NCBI GenBank assembly: GCA_034508935.3
Contig: CM067443.1
Span: 11,876,061 to 11,940,060, forward strand
Origin: Berghia stephanieae
Taxonomy: Eukaryota; Mollusca; Gastropoda; Nudibranchia; Aeolidiidae
Direction: 5' to 3'
Length of the DNA stretch: 64,000 bases
Shown here: piece by piece, positions 22,913 to 33,014 of the stretch
Position numbering within the stretch: the stretch's first letter is position 1
How the letters are laid out: every line of letters begins with the position of its first letter
The notes under the pieces: model-generated
Seen by the model: only the letters and a program-made list of their open reading frames with translations
Told to the model about the DNA's origin: nothing
Databases searched by the model: none
Made by a program: the position numbers and the translations under genes

Positions 22913-23031
22913 CAAGAACAAATAAATTAGTGAAAAATGGGTATTTTACAACCAAGTAATATTGATAGAAAATAAAAATAATCTATGACACCATCGTGCC
23001 TAAGGGAGACACCTAATAATCATTTTTTGTG

Positions 23032-24156
23032 TACGGCTATGTGGTCTAGTGGTAAGACACTTGCTTTCGGATCAGAAGGTCCTAGGTTCGAGCCTTGCTC
23101 AGTGCCTAGTTGATTCCTTGGAGAAGGCTCTTTACTCACATTCTCTCACCGTAATCAGGTGTAAAATGAGTACTGACCGTTAACAGCGTTTTATCTGTCC
23201 GAAAAAAAATATTTCGTAATATCGCCTAAAAGGTAGGCACTTTGATAACCCCACTCCAGTGGCCGCCGATAGGCTCACTGTAAGGTGAAACTCGTTTTTT
23301 GGAACTTTATTTTTGACCCTTTACTGTGTTGGTCACTATGGCGTTATTTGTGAACCTATGTGACTAATTTTTGTATCATTATAAAGGGCACAAAACAAGC
23401 TTTCTAATGGTGTATTTCATTGTCAATTCCTGATTGTATTTCTCAGAAAACTTATGTAATAAAAATTTATAAATTTTTGAATTATAAGAACTTTTTAAAT
23501 TATGGATACATTTTAATTATACTATATACATCGATAGACAATTAATTGAAGAATATCTCTGCCAAATTTCATAAAAATTGATACACTCGCTCATTATCTT
23601 ATTTTTCCAGCCACCAACCCCACTTTTTAGGACAAAAACCTCATATTTTTTTTCCATTTTCATTTATCCTTAATTTTTTTCCATAATTTCCATACATGAA
23701 ACATTTATATGAAAATAAAGCTTATTTTCTGACCTTTAAAATGATATCTAACACTCGCCATTTATCTTTTAATTGAAACAAAATTACTGAAAACAATAAG
23801 TGGGCCATGTTGACTGCAAGACTCAAAATTTCCCGATCGCCGCGAGATGCTGGTTTTGAGGCAGCAGCGAGATCACAGATTCTCTCTGTAAAGTTGACAA
23901 AAAATTTCAGTAGAAAAATACTAATAACTCTGGAACCGTAGGTCGTAGAGAAACAAATAAGATATCAAATTTTATGTTTTTTTTTAAAGTCCCATCCCCT
24001 GACTGAGTCAAATCAAGATATTTTGAGCTTGAAAATTTGATCAAAGTGCCTATAAAAGGCGCCATGTCCTTTCCTACATGTTAAATGTTACTGTTGACCA
24101 GGGACCACTTGTAAAGCAGCACGCTCAGTGGATATTGCGCTATATAAAAGCTCAAT
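23032..24156 (+). repeat. SINE C copy split by an 819-bp element
   Basis: The head at 23032-23226 (GGCTATGTGGTCTAGTGG, GGTTCGAGCC) continues after the insertion at 24060-24156 with the L2-like tail (CCAGGGACCACTTGTAAAGC, GATATTGCGCTATATAAAAG). The order matches the unbroken copies at 50937 and 56441. Confidence 0.85.
23234..24052. mobile_element. 819-bp TIR element of unknown superfamily
   Basis: Perfect 13-bp inverted ends TAGGCACTTTGAT and the 7-bp direct repeat TAAAAGG (23227-23233 and 24053-24059; the base before also nearly agrees, so 8 bp is possible). No long reading frame. Insertion inside SINE C proves mobility. End sequence and target length do not match a superfamily I can name with confidence. 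Confidence 0.8.
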
Positions 24157-24559
24157 TAAGGGGAGGTTTCACTGCAAAAATACTAATTATAGGGGTCGGA
24201 AATCATTTTTCTGTTTTTGGTTTTTATATGAGCTTTATTTATTCAGCTTTACAATTTTGTAACAATCATGACGAAATTATAAGGTTTTCTTAATTAAAAT
24301 GGGCATTTTGTAGGCCTACCCACACAAAAAAATATAAACATTGAGCTAAGTTTTCCAAAACTGGGATTGTTTGGGTCATAGATACGATGCCCTCCATGGT
24401 AGAAAGTCCCTAGTTACCATATATCAAACGAAAGGTCAATCTCTGTTCTATCTGATTTTGTCAACATCTAAGCACTAATCAGAATGGCTCCTTTATAAAT
24501 CTTCTACCAATGAAGGTCATTTTACAATCATAAATATGTGTGGTTGTATGCTGCTTTCT

Positions 24560-24629
24560 GATTGGCTGCCAGCATAAGTTAGTATTGTAAGCTATTTTAT
24601 GATTGGCTGAGTAAATCCAAGATGGCGGC
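24560..24629 (+). promoter_or_regulatory. Possible Kolobok promoter: two CCAAT boxes and a YY1-like site
   Basis: GATTGGCTG (inverted CCAAT) occurs at about 24559 and 24601, followed by CCAAGATGGCGGC at 24617-24629, a strong match to the YY1 site common at TATA-less start points. The block lies about 410 bp before the transposase start. Function is inferred. Confidence 0.5.
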
Positions 24630-25039
24630 ATGGTCGAGGCACCAGATATAAACTCTAGAATCTCAAAGCGTGTTTTCTTTCCAAATTGTTTGTGAAGATT
24701 GAACAAGTGGATTACCTTTTCATTTATATTTGTGGTGAAAATATATCCAAGAATATTAATTTAATATTTTTGTGAAGTGTGTGATATTTATATCAGTAAA
24801 GACTTCGCATAAATCTAGATTGACAGGTTAGTGTGTTAGCGAGTGTTTACAATTTCATTGTGTTGATTCTAGACAGACTCGAGATTTGGTATTGGGGAAT
24901 TATAGTAGACGTCTAACTAGTATCAAAACCTATTTAAATTTTAATCAATTAAATTAACCTGTATTAAAATACAAGTATTACGTTATAATTTTTCTAATAA
25001 ACTCGTAGTTAGACAAGTTAAAAGTAAGTGAAAGCAAAG

Positions 25040-26793
25040 ATGGCATCTGTTCCAAGAAAAAATATCAAAGAAAAGACAGGCCTAAAAAACGAAAATTTCA
25101 TGGCAATAGGTATACATTGAATAATGAACCAAACGCAAAATTTAGATTAACAGAAGAAAATACTGATGAGATTCAGTCTGAATGTAATGAAAATAAAACA
25201 GCATCAGTCTTAAAATTGAATGACAGTGTAAACAAAATTGGCAATGACAAATTGGAATTAGAAGACAGCTCAGAATTAGAAGGTTATAGATTGATTGATG
25301 CAACTAGTCTTGTAAATTTTATAACACAGTTTCCTTGTAAGTTCTGCTGTTCATTTAGTAAGAGAGAAAGAGGTGAAGTTTGTAAACCATCTTACACAAT
25401 TAAAGAACAATTAAAAGGAGTCACTTCTATCATCAACCTCACCTGTGACTATTGTGACAACATAATATCTTTAAATTCTTCACCAAATGAAAACCTAAAC
25501 ATGAGATTCCTGTTTTCCATGTATGCCATAGGTGTAAACAATGATAAAAGTAACAGATTCCTAGCCAATATGAATATGCCTAATTTTGTTTCCACAAATA
25601 TGTCATCTAAGTACAAAAAAAATATTCATGAAGCAACAAGTCAAGTAGCTTTGCAAAGTATGGAACAAGCAGCAAAAGAATTATATAATGGTAATGATGG
25701 TAGTAAAGAAGTAGGTGTATCTTGTGATGGTACATGGCAGAGAAGAGGTTTTGTAAGTAAGAATGGAGTTGCCACCACAGTGTCAGTAAATCCTAGAGGC
25801 CCAGCTAAAGTTGTAGATGTCGAAGTATTGTCTAATTATTGTGATGCATGTGCTAAGGCTAAGGCCAGAATGGAAGATTCAGAATTTGTACAATTTAAAT
25901 CCACACATAACTGTCAAAAGAATCATGATGGGACAGCAGGTAGTATGGAATCAGATGGAATGCTAAAGATATTTAGAAGGTCATCAGAAAAATATGGGCT
26001 TCAGTACACAAAATATCTTGGGGATGGTGATAGCAAATCATTCAAGACTGTAGCAGAGAGTAATGTCTATGAAGGTAAAGAAATAGTCAAGTTAGAATGT
26101 TGTGGACATGTACAAAAAAGAATGGGAAAGCGTTTGATGGATAAAGTAAATCAGTGTAAGGGGAAAAAGTATGAAGAGAATGGGAAGCATTACACTGGTA
26201 TTGGTGGGGCAGGCAGGCTGACTGCTAAGGCTATCAAAAGAATACAGGGCCATTATGGAGGAGCAATTAGAAAAAATACAGGTGACTTAGAGGGGATGAG
26301 GAAAAGCATTATGGCAATTTTATTTCATAGAGGAGGGGATCATAAGCTGTGTGGCAGTTGGTGTAAAGGAGATAATAAAAACATGTTACCAAAATTTGTA
26401 ATTAGTGTAATAGAACCAGTATTTAGGGATCTTTCAAATGACCAGCTGCTAAAGAAATGTTTACATGGAGGTACACAAAATAATAATGAATCATTCCACA
26501 ATTTAATCTGGAACAGATGCCCAAAATCAGTTTTTGTAGGAAGAGAGAGGTTAGAAATTGCTGTAAATGATGCCATTGTAGTTTACAATGATGGGGAATT
26601 GGGAAGAGTCGGTATTTTTGAAAAGTTAGGATTGAAGTGTGGTAGGTTTTCTATTTCAGGATTTCGCAAGTTGGATTCGAAACGGATAAAAAAATCAAAT
26701 TATAATTCAAAAATGGATATAAAAATTAAAAGACAGCAGAAACAGCAAGTAAACATAGCATCAGATAACACTTATTTAGCAGGGGGATTTTAA
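25040..26793 (+). CDS. Kolobok/Mutator-like DDE transposase
   Basis: From 25117 the frame is open for 558 codons to TAA. Counting from 25117: a cysteine pair cluster CKFCC (74-78) with CDYC (110-113), probably zinc-binding; first catalytic region VSCDGTWQRRG (Asp204); YLGDGDSK (Asp303/305); CLHGGTQNNNESFH (Glu458), the conserved third site of the Mutator-like transposase family. The natural start is probably ATG 25040 (MASVPRK): the basic N-terminal coding (KKRKFHGNRYTLN) is in the long frame, while the ATG is one base out, at an A-run at 25057-25062. That is either a real lesion or a homopolymer error. Otherwise there are no stops, so the element is young. Confidence 0.88.
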
Positions 26794-27314
26794 TAATAAG
26801 GTAAGATTTTACTCTTTCGTGTTGTTAAAATCTTCGAGTGCGATTTGTCGCAATTTTTCATTTTCGCACTCCGTAACATGGTTTAGACCAAATATCTAAA
26901 GAACTTTCCATCTAATCTTTCTACATTTTGGCTAGAGAGAGGTTAGAAATTGCTATAAATGATGCTGTTGTAGTTTACAATGATATGGAATTGGGAAGAA
27001 TCAGTATTTTTGAAAAGTTAGGAATAAAGTGCGGTAGGTTTTTCATTTCAGGATTTCGCAGGTTGGGTTCGAACGGATAAAAAAAATCAAATTATAATTC
27101 AAAAATGGATATAAAAATTAAAAGACAACAGAAACAGCAAGTAAACATAGCATCAGATAATACTTATGTGGCTGGGGGCTTTTAAGGTAAGAATTTACAC
27201 TCTTTCGTGTTGTTAAAATCTTTGAGTGCGATTTGTCGCAATTTTTCATTTTCGCACTCCGCATTTAGACCAAATATCTAAAAAACTATCCATCTAATCT
27301 TTCTAAATTTTGGC
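26544..27314 (+). repeat. Tandem duplication of the transposase 3' end
   Basis: 26544-26932 recurs as 26935-27314 (offset about 391 bp). The unit covers the last coding part after the catalytic Glu, the stop codon and about 140 bp of 3' flank (TTCGCACTCCG). The second copy has substitutions and lost frame (GGTTCGAACGGATAA), so it is not coding. Confidence 0.9.
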
Positions 27315-27870
27315 ATACTCATTAATCATGGTATTATAATGATTTTGTTCTGTCACTTTGCAGATTTATTCAATACTTTCAAATTTATACCATTTGTTTG
27401 CAGCCCCACCCCTAATTTTTAATTTCTCTGAAGAGGTCAAATTTTAAAAAATTCATTACAAAGAATATTTTTCATGTATCAACATGATTCTAGGTCACAA
27501 TAATTTTCATTATTACAAGTTAATTTGAGCCAAGTTTGAAATTGGTTGAAGTAATAGTTTCTTTAAAATCATGACTAAAAAAATGTGTTACTATTTATAG
27601 TAACATCCTATTTTAAACATACAAAATAACATTTTTTGAAAATTTTCAACATTGGATATGTTACTATGCATATAGAAGTACATAATACCCAATTAAAAAG
27701 TTCATATACCCCTTTGGTTTAAAAAATAGAAATTTCAGTGAAACCTCCCCTTAAAAAAAAAAACCAGGACATAAAAAAAAAAAATATCTGGACTTCAAAT
27801 TCTTTTTTAAAAAATCAGGACCATCCCAATTAAATTGGTACAAACGTGAGGTCTGCACAATGCCACTCAC

Positions 27871-28046
27871 CTGTACTTCATCCTCTCTCTTGATTGGAAT
27901 ACTCCTGAAATTGTATTTTGCACGGAGCTCCTTGGAGAGGGGAGAACTCATGATCTTCCTTCTAATGTGTGATGGAGCATTGAAGTGACGGGCCCTGTTT
28001 TTCCTCCTTGAGGATGTAACTGACTTGTTGAACTTCATCTTGGGGC
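27871..28046 (-). CDS. RPL26: RPL26 (uL24), first coding exon
   Basis: Start ATG at 28036-28038, eight bases inside the exon after acceptor TTTTCCAG; donor GTGAGT follows 27871. The 56 codons read [20 protein letters not shown], then the [18 protein letters not shown] signature and EDEVQ. With the exons at 22044 and 20874 it makes a 144-residue protein, against 145 in human. As in other animals an untranslated first exon is expected upstream; a pyrimidine-rich stretch at about 28160-28190 (minus) could be part of its TOP-type start, but I cannot place it. Confidence 0.95.
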
Positions 28047-28348
28047 CTGGAAAAGAAGTTATGATTGGGTCAGAAACATCAAGTTGAAGAATTAATAAAC
28101 ATGACAACGAAGGACGCATTTGACTTAATCTGAAGCAGAATTAAAGGCAAAATAAAAAATGGAGAGGCGGAAAGAGTGTGAGTGAGAGGAGAGGCGTGGT
28201 GAGGATCAGGAGGAAAAGAGTAATGAGTAAAAGTAAAAAAGTTTCTAGCACTGACTTTGATTCGTTATTGAATTGGGAGACCTTCCATAAGCTACCACGT
28301 CCCAAGTATTCTTGTTCTAGTAAAGGGGAATTTTTTTTTTTTTTTTTA

Positions 28349-28455
28349 AAGTCTCCCCCCTCCCCAAACCCCTACACTAGAACTTCTAGAAGGGGGTTTG
28401 GGAGGGGGGAGCCTTAAAAAAAAAAAGTTCCCCCCCCCCTCTCAAACCCCCTCTA
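28349..28455. repeat. G/C-rich inverted repeat cluster
   Basis: CCCCCCTCCCCAAACCCC at 28354-28371 is mirrored by GGGGGTTTGGGAGGGGGG at 28391-28409, and a third similar C-rich block lies at 28428-28450. It could form a hairpin or G-quadruplex some 300 bp upstream of the RPL26 start codon. Confidence 0.75.
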
Positions 28456-30410
28456 GAACATCGGAAGAAGACTTGGGATGTAGTAGCTTATGGAAGGTCT
28501 CCATTGAATTTTTTTATAGGATGTGGAACGGGGGTTCCTTTGTTTTTCCAGTGGGACATTTACCTTTGCCATTCACTGCTACTTTCTAGGAATCTAGGAA
28601 CTTGTGGAAAGACTCCAAAGTCAACAAGCCTACATTAAATAAAGATCTGAACAAGCGTGTATGAAAGGTACCAGACAAAGCAAGTGCAAGAAAGAAAAAT
28701 ACAAGAAAATGAAATAAAAAAAGAAAATCCCAAAAAATCAGTAGAACGACTGGGGATCGAACCTCAGACCTGGACCTTCTGAGCCTACATTACACATGGT
28801 GCTGACACACACACCAATCACCAAATAGGCATTCTGCCATTTATCTTGATATAGTCATTTATTAAACCCAGACGATATCAAATTCAAATTCATCCCACGA
28901 CTCGCACTGCACAGCAATCAACAGTGGACCGTTGACTGAATTCAGATTTGTTGATTTCTTACTTTCGCTTTCGACCCGCAACTCTGCACTTGTTCAACTT
29001 GAGAAATAGAGTTGTAAGATATAATATCAGTGTAACGTATTTCTGTGAGGTTTGGAAGGACAGTGCAAACATAAATTGGACATTCTCATTTGAACACCAC
29101 ACAATTGTGAGTTCTCAATAGAACAGACATCGCTCATCAGACTATAGAGAAGGGTGTAGACTTGTAAACATCCAATTTCATGACCTTCTCAACAATTTGG
29201 AGAAAGGAAATGGATTTTAAAACACACATAAGGTTATTTTAAAATGATAATACGTCCAATTTTACACAGATGATAAGACATAATAAGGATTTTGATTGAT
29301 AAAGTCATGTTTACAAAAAGTACCTGAGATCGATGGCCGTATTTGAAGTAAAAAGGAAGACAGGAAGTTGTGGAAAACCGTCCAAGGGACTTAACTTGGA
29401 ATCGAAAACGAAAGTGAAAGAAGGATTATTGTTCCAAGATCAGACAGGGACCAAGTGAGCCTCTTCACTTTGAAGAAGGACAGATAATAGATAAAATAAA
29501 AAAGTAAATAGATAAATTAATAGATTTGTTTATATGCAGGCTTTGATCTAACAACGCTGGCTAGCCTTTGGTCTATTTTGATAATCCTTTTTGAACTTTT
29601 CGTGTTCTGCAACCAGACAAATGGTGAGTGAAGAAAGTGAAAGTGAAGTGTGTTAGTAACTACTGTTATTAGTGTTAGTGTTAGAGATTACACCATTAGA
29701 CATATCTAGTACATCGTAGTGCCAGTGACTCAGTGGGTTAGAGTTTGGTGGAGCTGCAACTGTGAAGTAGGTTACTTAAATAATAAAAGTAATAATAAAT
29801 AATATATATCAAAGAGAGAGAATGTCGGAAGTGTATTACTACGGAGGCTGAGACAGAGAGTGAGAGGCTGCCCAGTTTGTCACAAGCTCCAGATTAGCGC
29901 AAGTTGACCTTCGATGATTTCTTTGCCTTCCTTTGTTAGGCTGATGTACAAAATGATGTACAATACTTAAGTTTTATGTTGTCATGCTTATAGGAAATTA
30001 AGTTACCAGTTTATGTGTTTTATATTTAAACATTTTTGTATGACAACCAACAAAACACACACACACACACACAATATACTTTCTCTCAACCACAACATGA
30101 TGCAGTGTGTGACAGTGAGAGGAATAATGGCAGTGGGACAATAATGACCCTTCAAAAATCTGATACCCTTTTCAGGTATGCCTAAAGCGAAATAGAATCA
30201 AGGTCTTTGAATTTCGGTTTAACTTATTTTAATTGTATATATATATATGTATTGATCTAATAATATAACATATAAAAACCACCATAAATAAAACAAAATG
30301 TGTGTGTGTGTGTGTGTGTGTTGTCTGTGTGAAAGTGTGTGTGTCACAGTGTCATATTTCGGTCTCTGAGCAATATTCCAATCCGCACTCAACAGTGAGA
30401 GAGAGAGAGA
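28456..30410. other. Space between RPL26 and POMK; 5' exons not placed
   Basis: Expected to hold the RPL26 untranslated exon (-) and the first POMK exon(s) with the signal anchor (+). I could not identify them. A diverged tRNA-like SINE piece (GGGGATCGAACCTCAGACC) lies at about 28741-28830, (AC)n at about 30055-30072 and (TG)n at 30298-30320. Confidence 0.5.
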
Positions 30411-30930
30411 GACTGGCCTCCCAAAGTGGACAGGGTGGCACTCACTGTGTCTTCTATCCCCTTATAGCTGTTTTCCAATTTGCTTCTGTCTTTGTCTTGG
30501 AATGAGATTATTTGGTTTTGTCCTGGCTCTGGCCGGATGCCCTTACTGAGAGGGAAACAGTCATATGTAGGTAAAGATAGTTTTGGGAAATGATATTTTT
30601 TCCTTGTAAATCATCTCTCTGTTATGCACTGTATTATGTTTATTTACATATTATATATTATTTGTAAACATTTGAGTGTGTTCCTCTTAGTGGGTACCTG
30701 TGCTTGTGTCTGGATGAGACTTTTAGGTGATCTCAGACTAAGTACTTTGATAGTGTGCTCTTGGAATCTACATCTGTTTCCTATTTGAACAAATTCCCCT
30801 TCGTCTTACCTTTACTTGGGTGCTTTAATTGTAATTCTTGAACATTTTACTATCCCATTTTCTTCCTTTTAATTGGCACTGATATCACTTTAATGTGTTG
30901 CAAGTGCCGTAAAACCCTTAAAAACAAACA
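30411..30930 (+). repeat. SINE A copy between GA microsatellites
   Basis: Full-length, of the older subfamily like 13661. GA repeats occur on both sides (30399-30411 and 30931-31005), so the GA tract at the target may have been duplicated and then expanded. Confidence 0.85.

Positions 30931-31005
<75 letters not shown>
30931..31005. repeat. (GA)n microsatellite
   Basis: About 75 bp of GA dinucleotide ending about 40 bp before the POMK acceptor. Confidence 0.97.
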
Positions 31006-31006
<1 letters not shown>

Positions 31007-31047
31007 GGATAATGGGTTCACTGATCCTTTGTTTTTCCTTCCCTTAG

Positions 31048-31232
31048 TCACTGGCGGTCAAACATGTGTACAGGATTGGCAAAATAAAGTGACAAAGTGT
31101 CGCCCTGAATGCAAGAATGGAAGCTTCAGTCTCTATGGTATGGTATCCTGTCACTCCTGGCTGACGTGTCAAGATATCAGAAGTGATGTTGAGATAACAC
31201 ACCATGTCCTCGGGCATGGAGCTGTCAAGATG
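31048..31232 (+). CDS. POMK: POMK (protein O-mannose kinase), stem and N-lobe start exon
   Basis: Acceptor TTCCCTTAG ends at 31047 and donor GTATGT follows 31232. The exon reads VTGGQTCVQDW, then C-rich CKNGSFSLYGMVSCHSWLTC and ends LGHGAVKM. This aligns with human POMK CPYGHFRIGQMKNCSPWLSC and VGEGAVKRV, the glycine-rich-loop-like start of the kinase domain. POMK phosphorylates C6 of O-mannose in the GalNAc-GlcNAc-mannose glycan of alpha-dystroglycan in the ER. The membrane anchor exon lies upstream and is not found. Confidence 0.9.
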
Positions 31233-31960
31233 GTATGTACTGAAAATCATATTTGTGACCCAACGTCTCAAAACGGTATTATGTTGGGATGGACGGGATG
31301 CTAAAAAGTCAAGTTATAGTTAAACTGGTCAAAAATATGAAACGTTGGTATTTAGCACAATAAACTATGATATTCCTTCCCTTCTATGAAACATATAAAC
31401 TCAACTTAACCATGATATTTCTGGTATAAACGTAACACACCATTCGACCCCAATACCGTGGCGGTCGTTTGAATGTAACACACCTTTTCCGAGTCACATG
31501 TGCGTCAGTTGTAGAAACGTAACACAGACCCGACCTTGATTCAGTAAATATTCCATTGTGTTCTTTATGAAATAAAAGCCGAAGTTTGATTGGTTGATAT
31601 TATTAGTTTCAGCCAATCAGCAAACAGTTTATTTAAGCTGTTTGGGTTGAGCATGAAGCTAGTTATTGACGTATGAAATGATGCGATCAAACCCGAGTGA
31701 CGCTATATTTGCTAGGCAAGTACTGGGAACCGGTCGTTATTTCTGGTTGACCCCAATGCGGTACTAGAGTTAATCATCCCGACTTAATACCATTTTTAGA
31801 CGAGGGGTCACATTTTTTATATGGTAGATACAAGTAAGGATAGAAGATATAAATAAAAGCATTTCATGTTTCTAAATGCCAGCGCCCAAGCTGAAGACAA
31901 GAGTTTACAAAATGATTCATGACCACAATTATGTCATGTTTTGTTTTGTTTTTTAAAAGG

Positions 31961-32830
31961 ATTTTATGGCGCTTCTGACACTTTTAGGTCATTTTAGCTC
32001 CAGTAAAAATGAAGTAGATGAGACAGTAAAAGAAATCTAGATTTACAATGAAAGCATGTGAGAAAAGGTAATACATAGGGGAATGGTTAGCATAGGGAAC
32101 AGATGTAGATTCCATGAGCAAGCTACCAATCTGTCATCTGCATTTTTTGCGGCCGCAAATATCAGGGCGATCCGCAAATTTTGGCAAATTTCCCAAAATT
32201 GGCAAATCATGGCAAATTTTGGGAAAATTGGCAAATCGCGTGGCAAATTTTGGGGAAAAAAAAAAAGAAAAAAGAAAATTACGAAAAAAAAGTGCAAAAC
32301 TTGAGAAATGTTGCAGCTTTGCCTGGGCCCAAACCAAGGGAAGCTACTCTATGGATAATGATCCTTTAAAATCTTTGTAACAACGCTATTCAGTCATTTC
32401 ATTAAATTAATAAATGCAGCCTCCTTAAATGTAATAAATTGTCTTTTATTTATATATTTTTCTGTATCGCATGTTAATTTTTACTGAAACGCTTAGTTCT
32501 CCTCGGCAAATTTTTGGCAAATAATTTTGGGGTTTCTTTTGGCAAATTTTAGGTCCCAATTTGGCGAAAAATGCAGATGACAGACCAATGTTCTTTGTTT
32601 GAGTTAACTGTCAGTCTCATCCAGACACAAGATATATACACATGAGAAATAAATTCAAATGCATACAAAACATGATATTCAAAACAAACAAAAATATATC
32701 ACCTCCAAAAACTAATTACTATAAACTTGACTGTTTTCCTCTCAGCTAAGGACTCTAGCCAAGGCCAGGACAAACCGTGTAATCCCATTTCCAAGAAAAG
32801 ACAGGAAGCATGCCCACTATGGGTAGCGAC
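31961..32830 (-). repeat. SINE A copy split by MITE H
   Basis: A diverged minus-strand copy: 31961-32130, then the insertion at 32131-32583, then 32584 to about 32830 where the head (GCCCACTATGGG) is found. Confidence 0.75.
32131..32583. mobile_element. MITE H, 453 bp, with GGCAAATTT iterations
   Basis: Inverted ends CTGTCATCTGCATTTTT and a 6-bp direct repeat ACCAAT (32125-32130 and 32584-32589), confirmed against uninterrupted SINE A copies. The interior repeats GGCAAATTT-type words on both sides, about ten times. No coding content. Confidence 0.85.
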
Positions 32831-33014
32831 CGCAATTAATAACTTCTTAAAATACAAGAAATAAAAGCCGACAATGCATCCATTTTATTTGAAATAGATT
32901 CTTTCGAGTGTCCCCATGAAATTCAGATTGACAATGCTGTGTAGCTTTGCATATTTACCATTGGTTTCCTTTCATTTTATTGTTGTTTCCGTATATGATA
33001 CACTGATTTTATTA

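Larger units (their letters stand above)
24160..27750 (+). mobile_element. Kolobok DNA transposon, 3.6 kb, both ends present
   Basis: Ends are perfect 15-bp inverted repeats GGGGAGGTTTCACTG, bounded by TTAA at 24156-24159 and 27751-27754. TTAA targets with G-rich ends, plus a Mutator-like transposase, fit the Kolobok superfamily (piggyBac also uses TTAA, but the protein is different). It carries one long transposase gene, an upstream promoter-like block and a duplicated 3' segment. It sits at the tail of SINE C in the RPL26 intron, transcribed opposite to RPL26. Confidence 0.88.
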
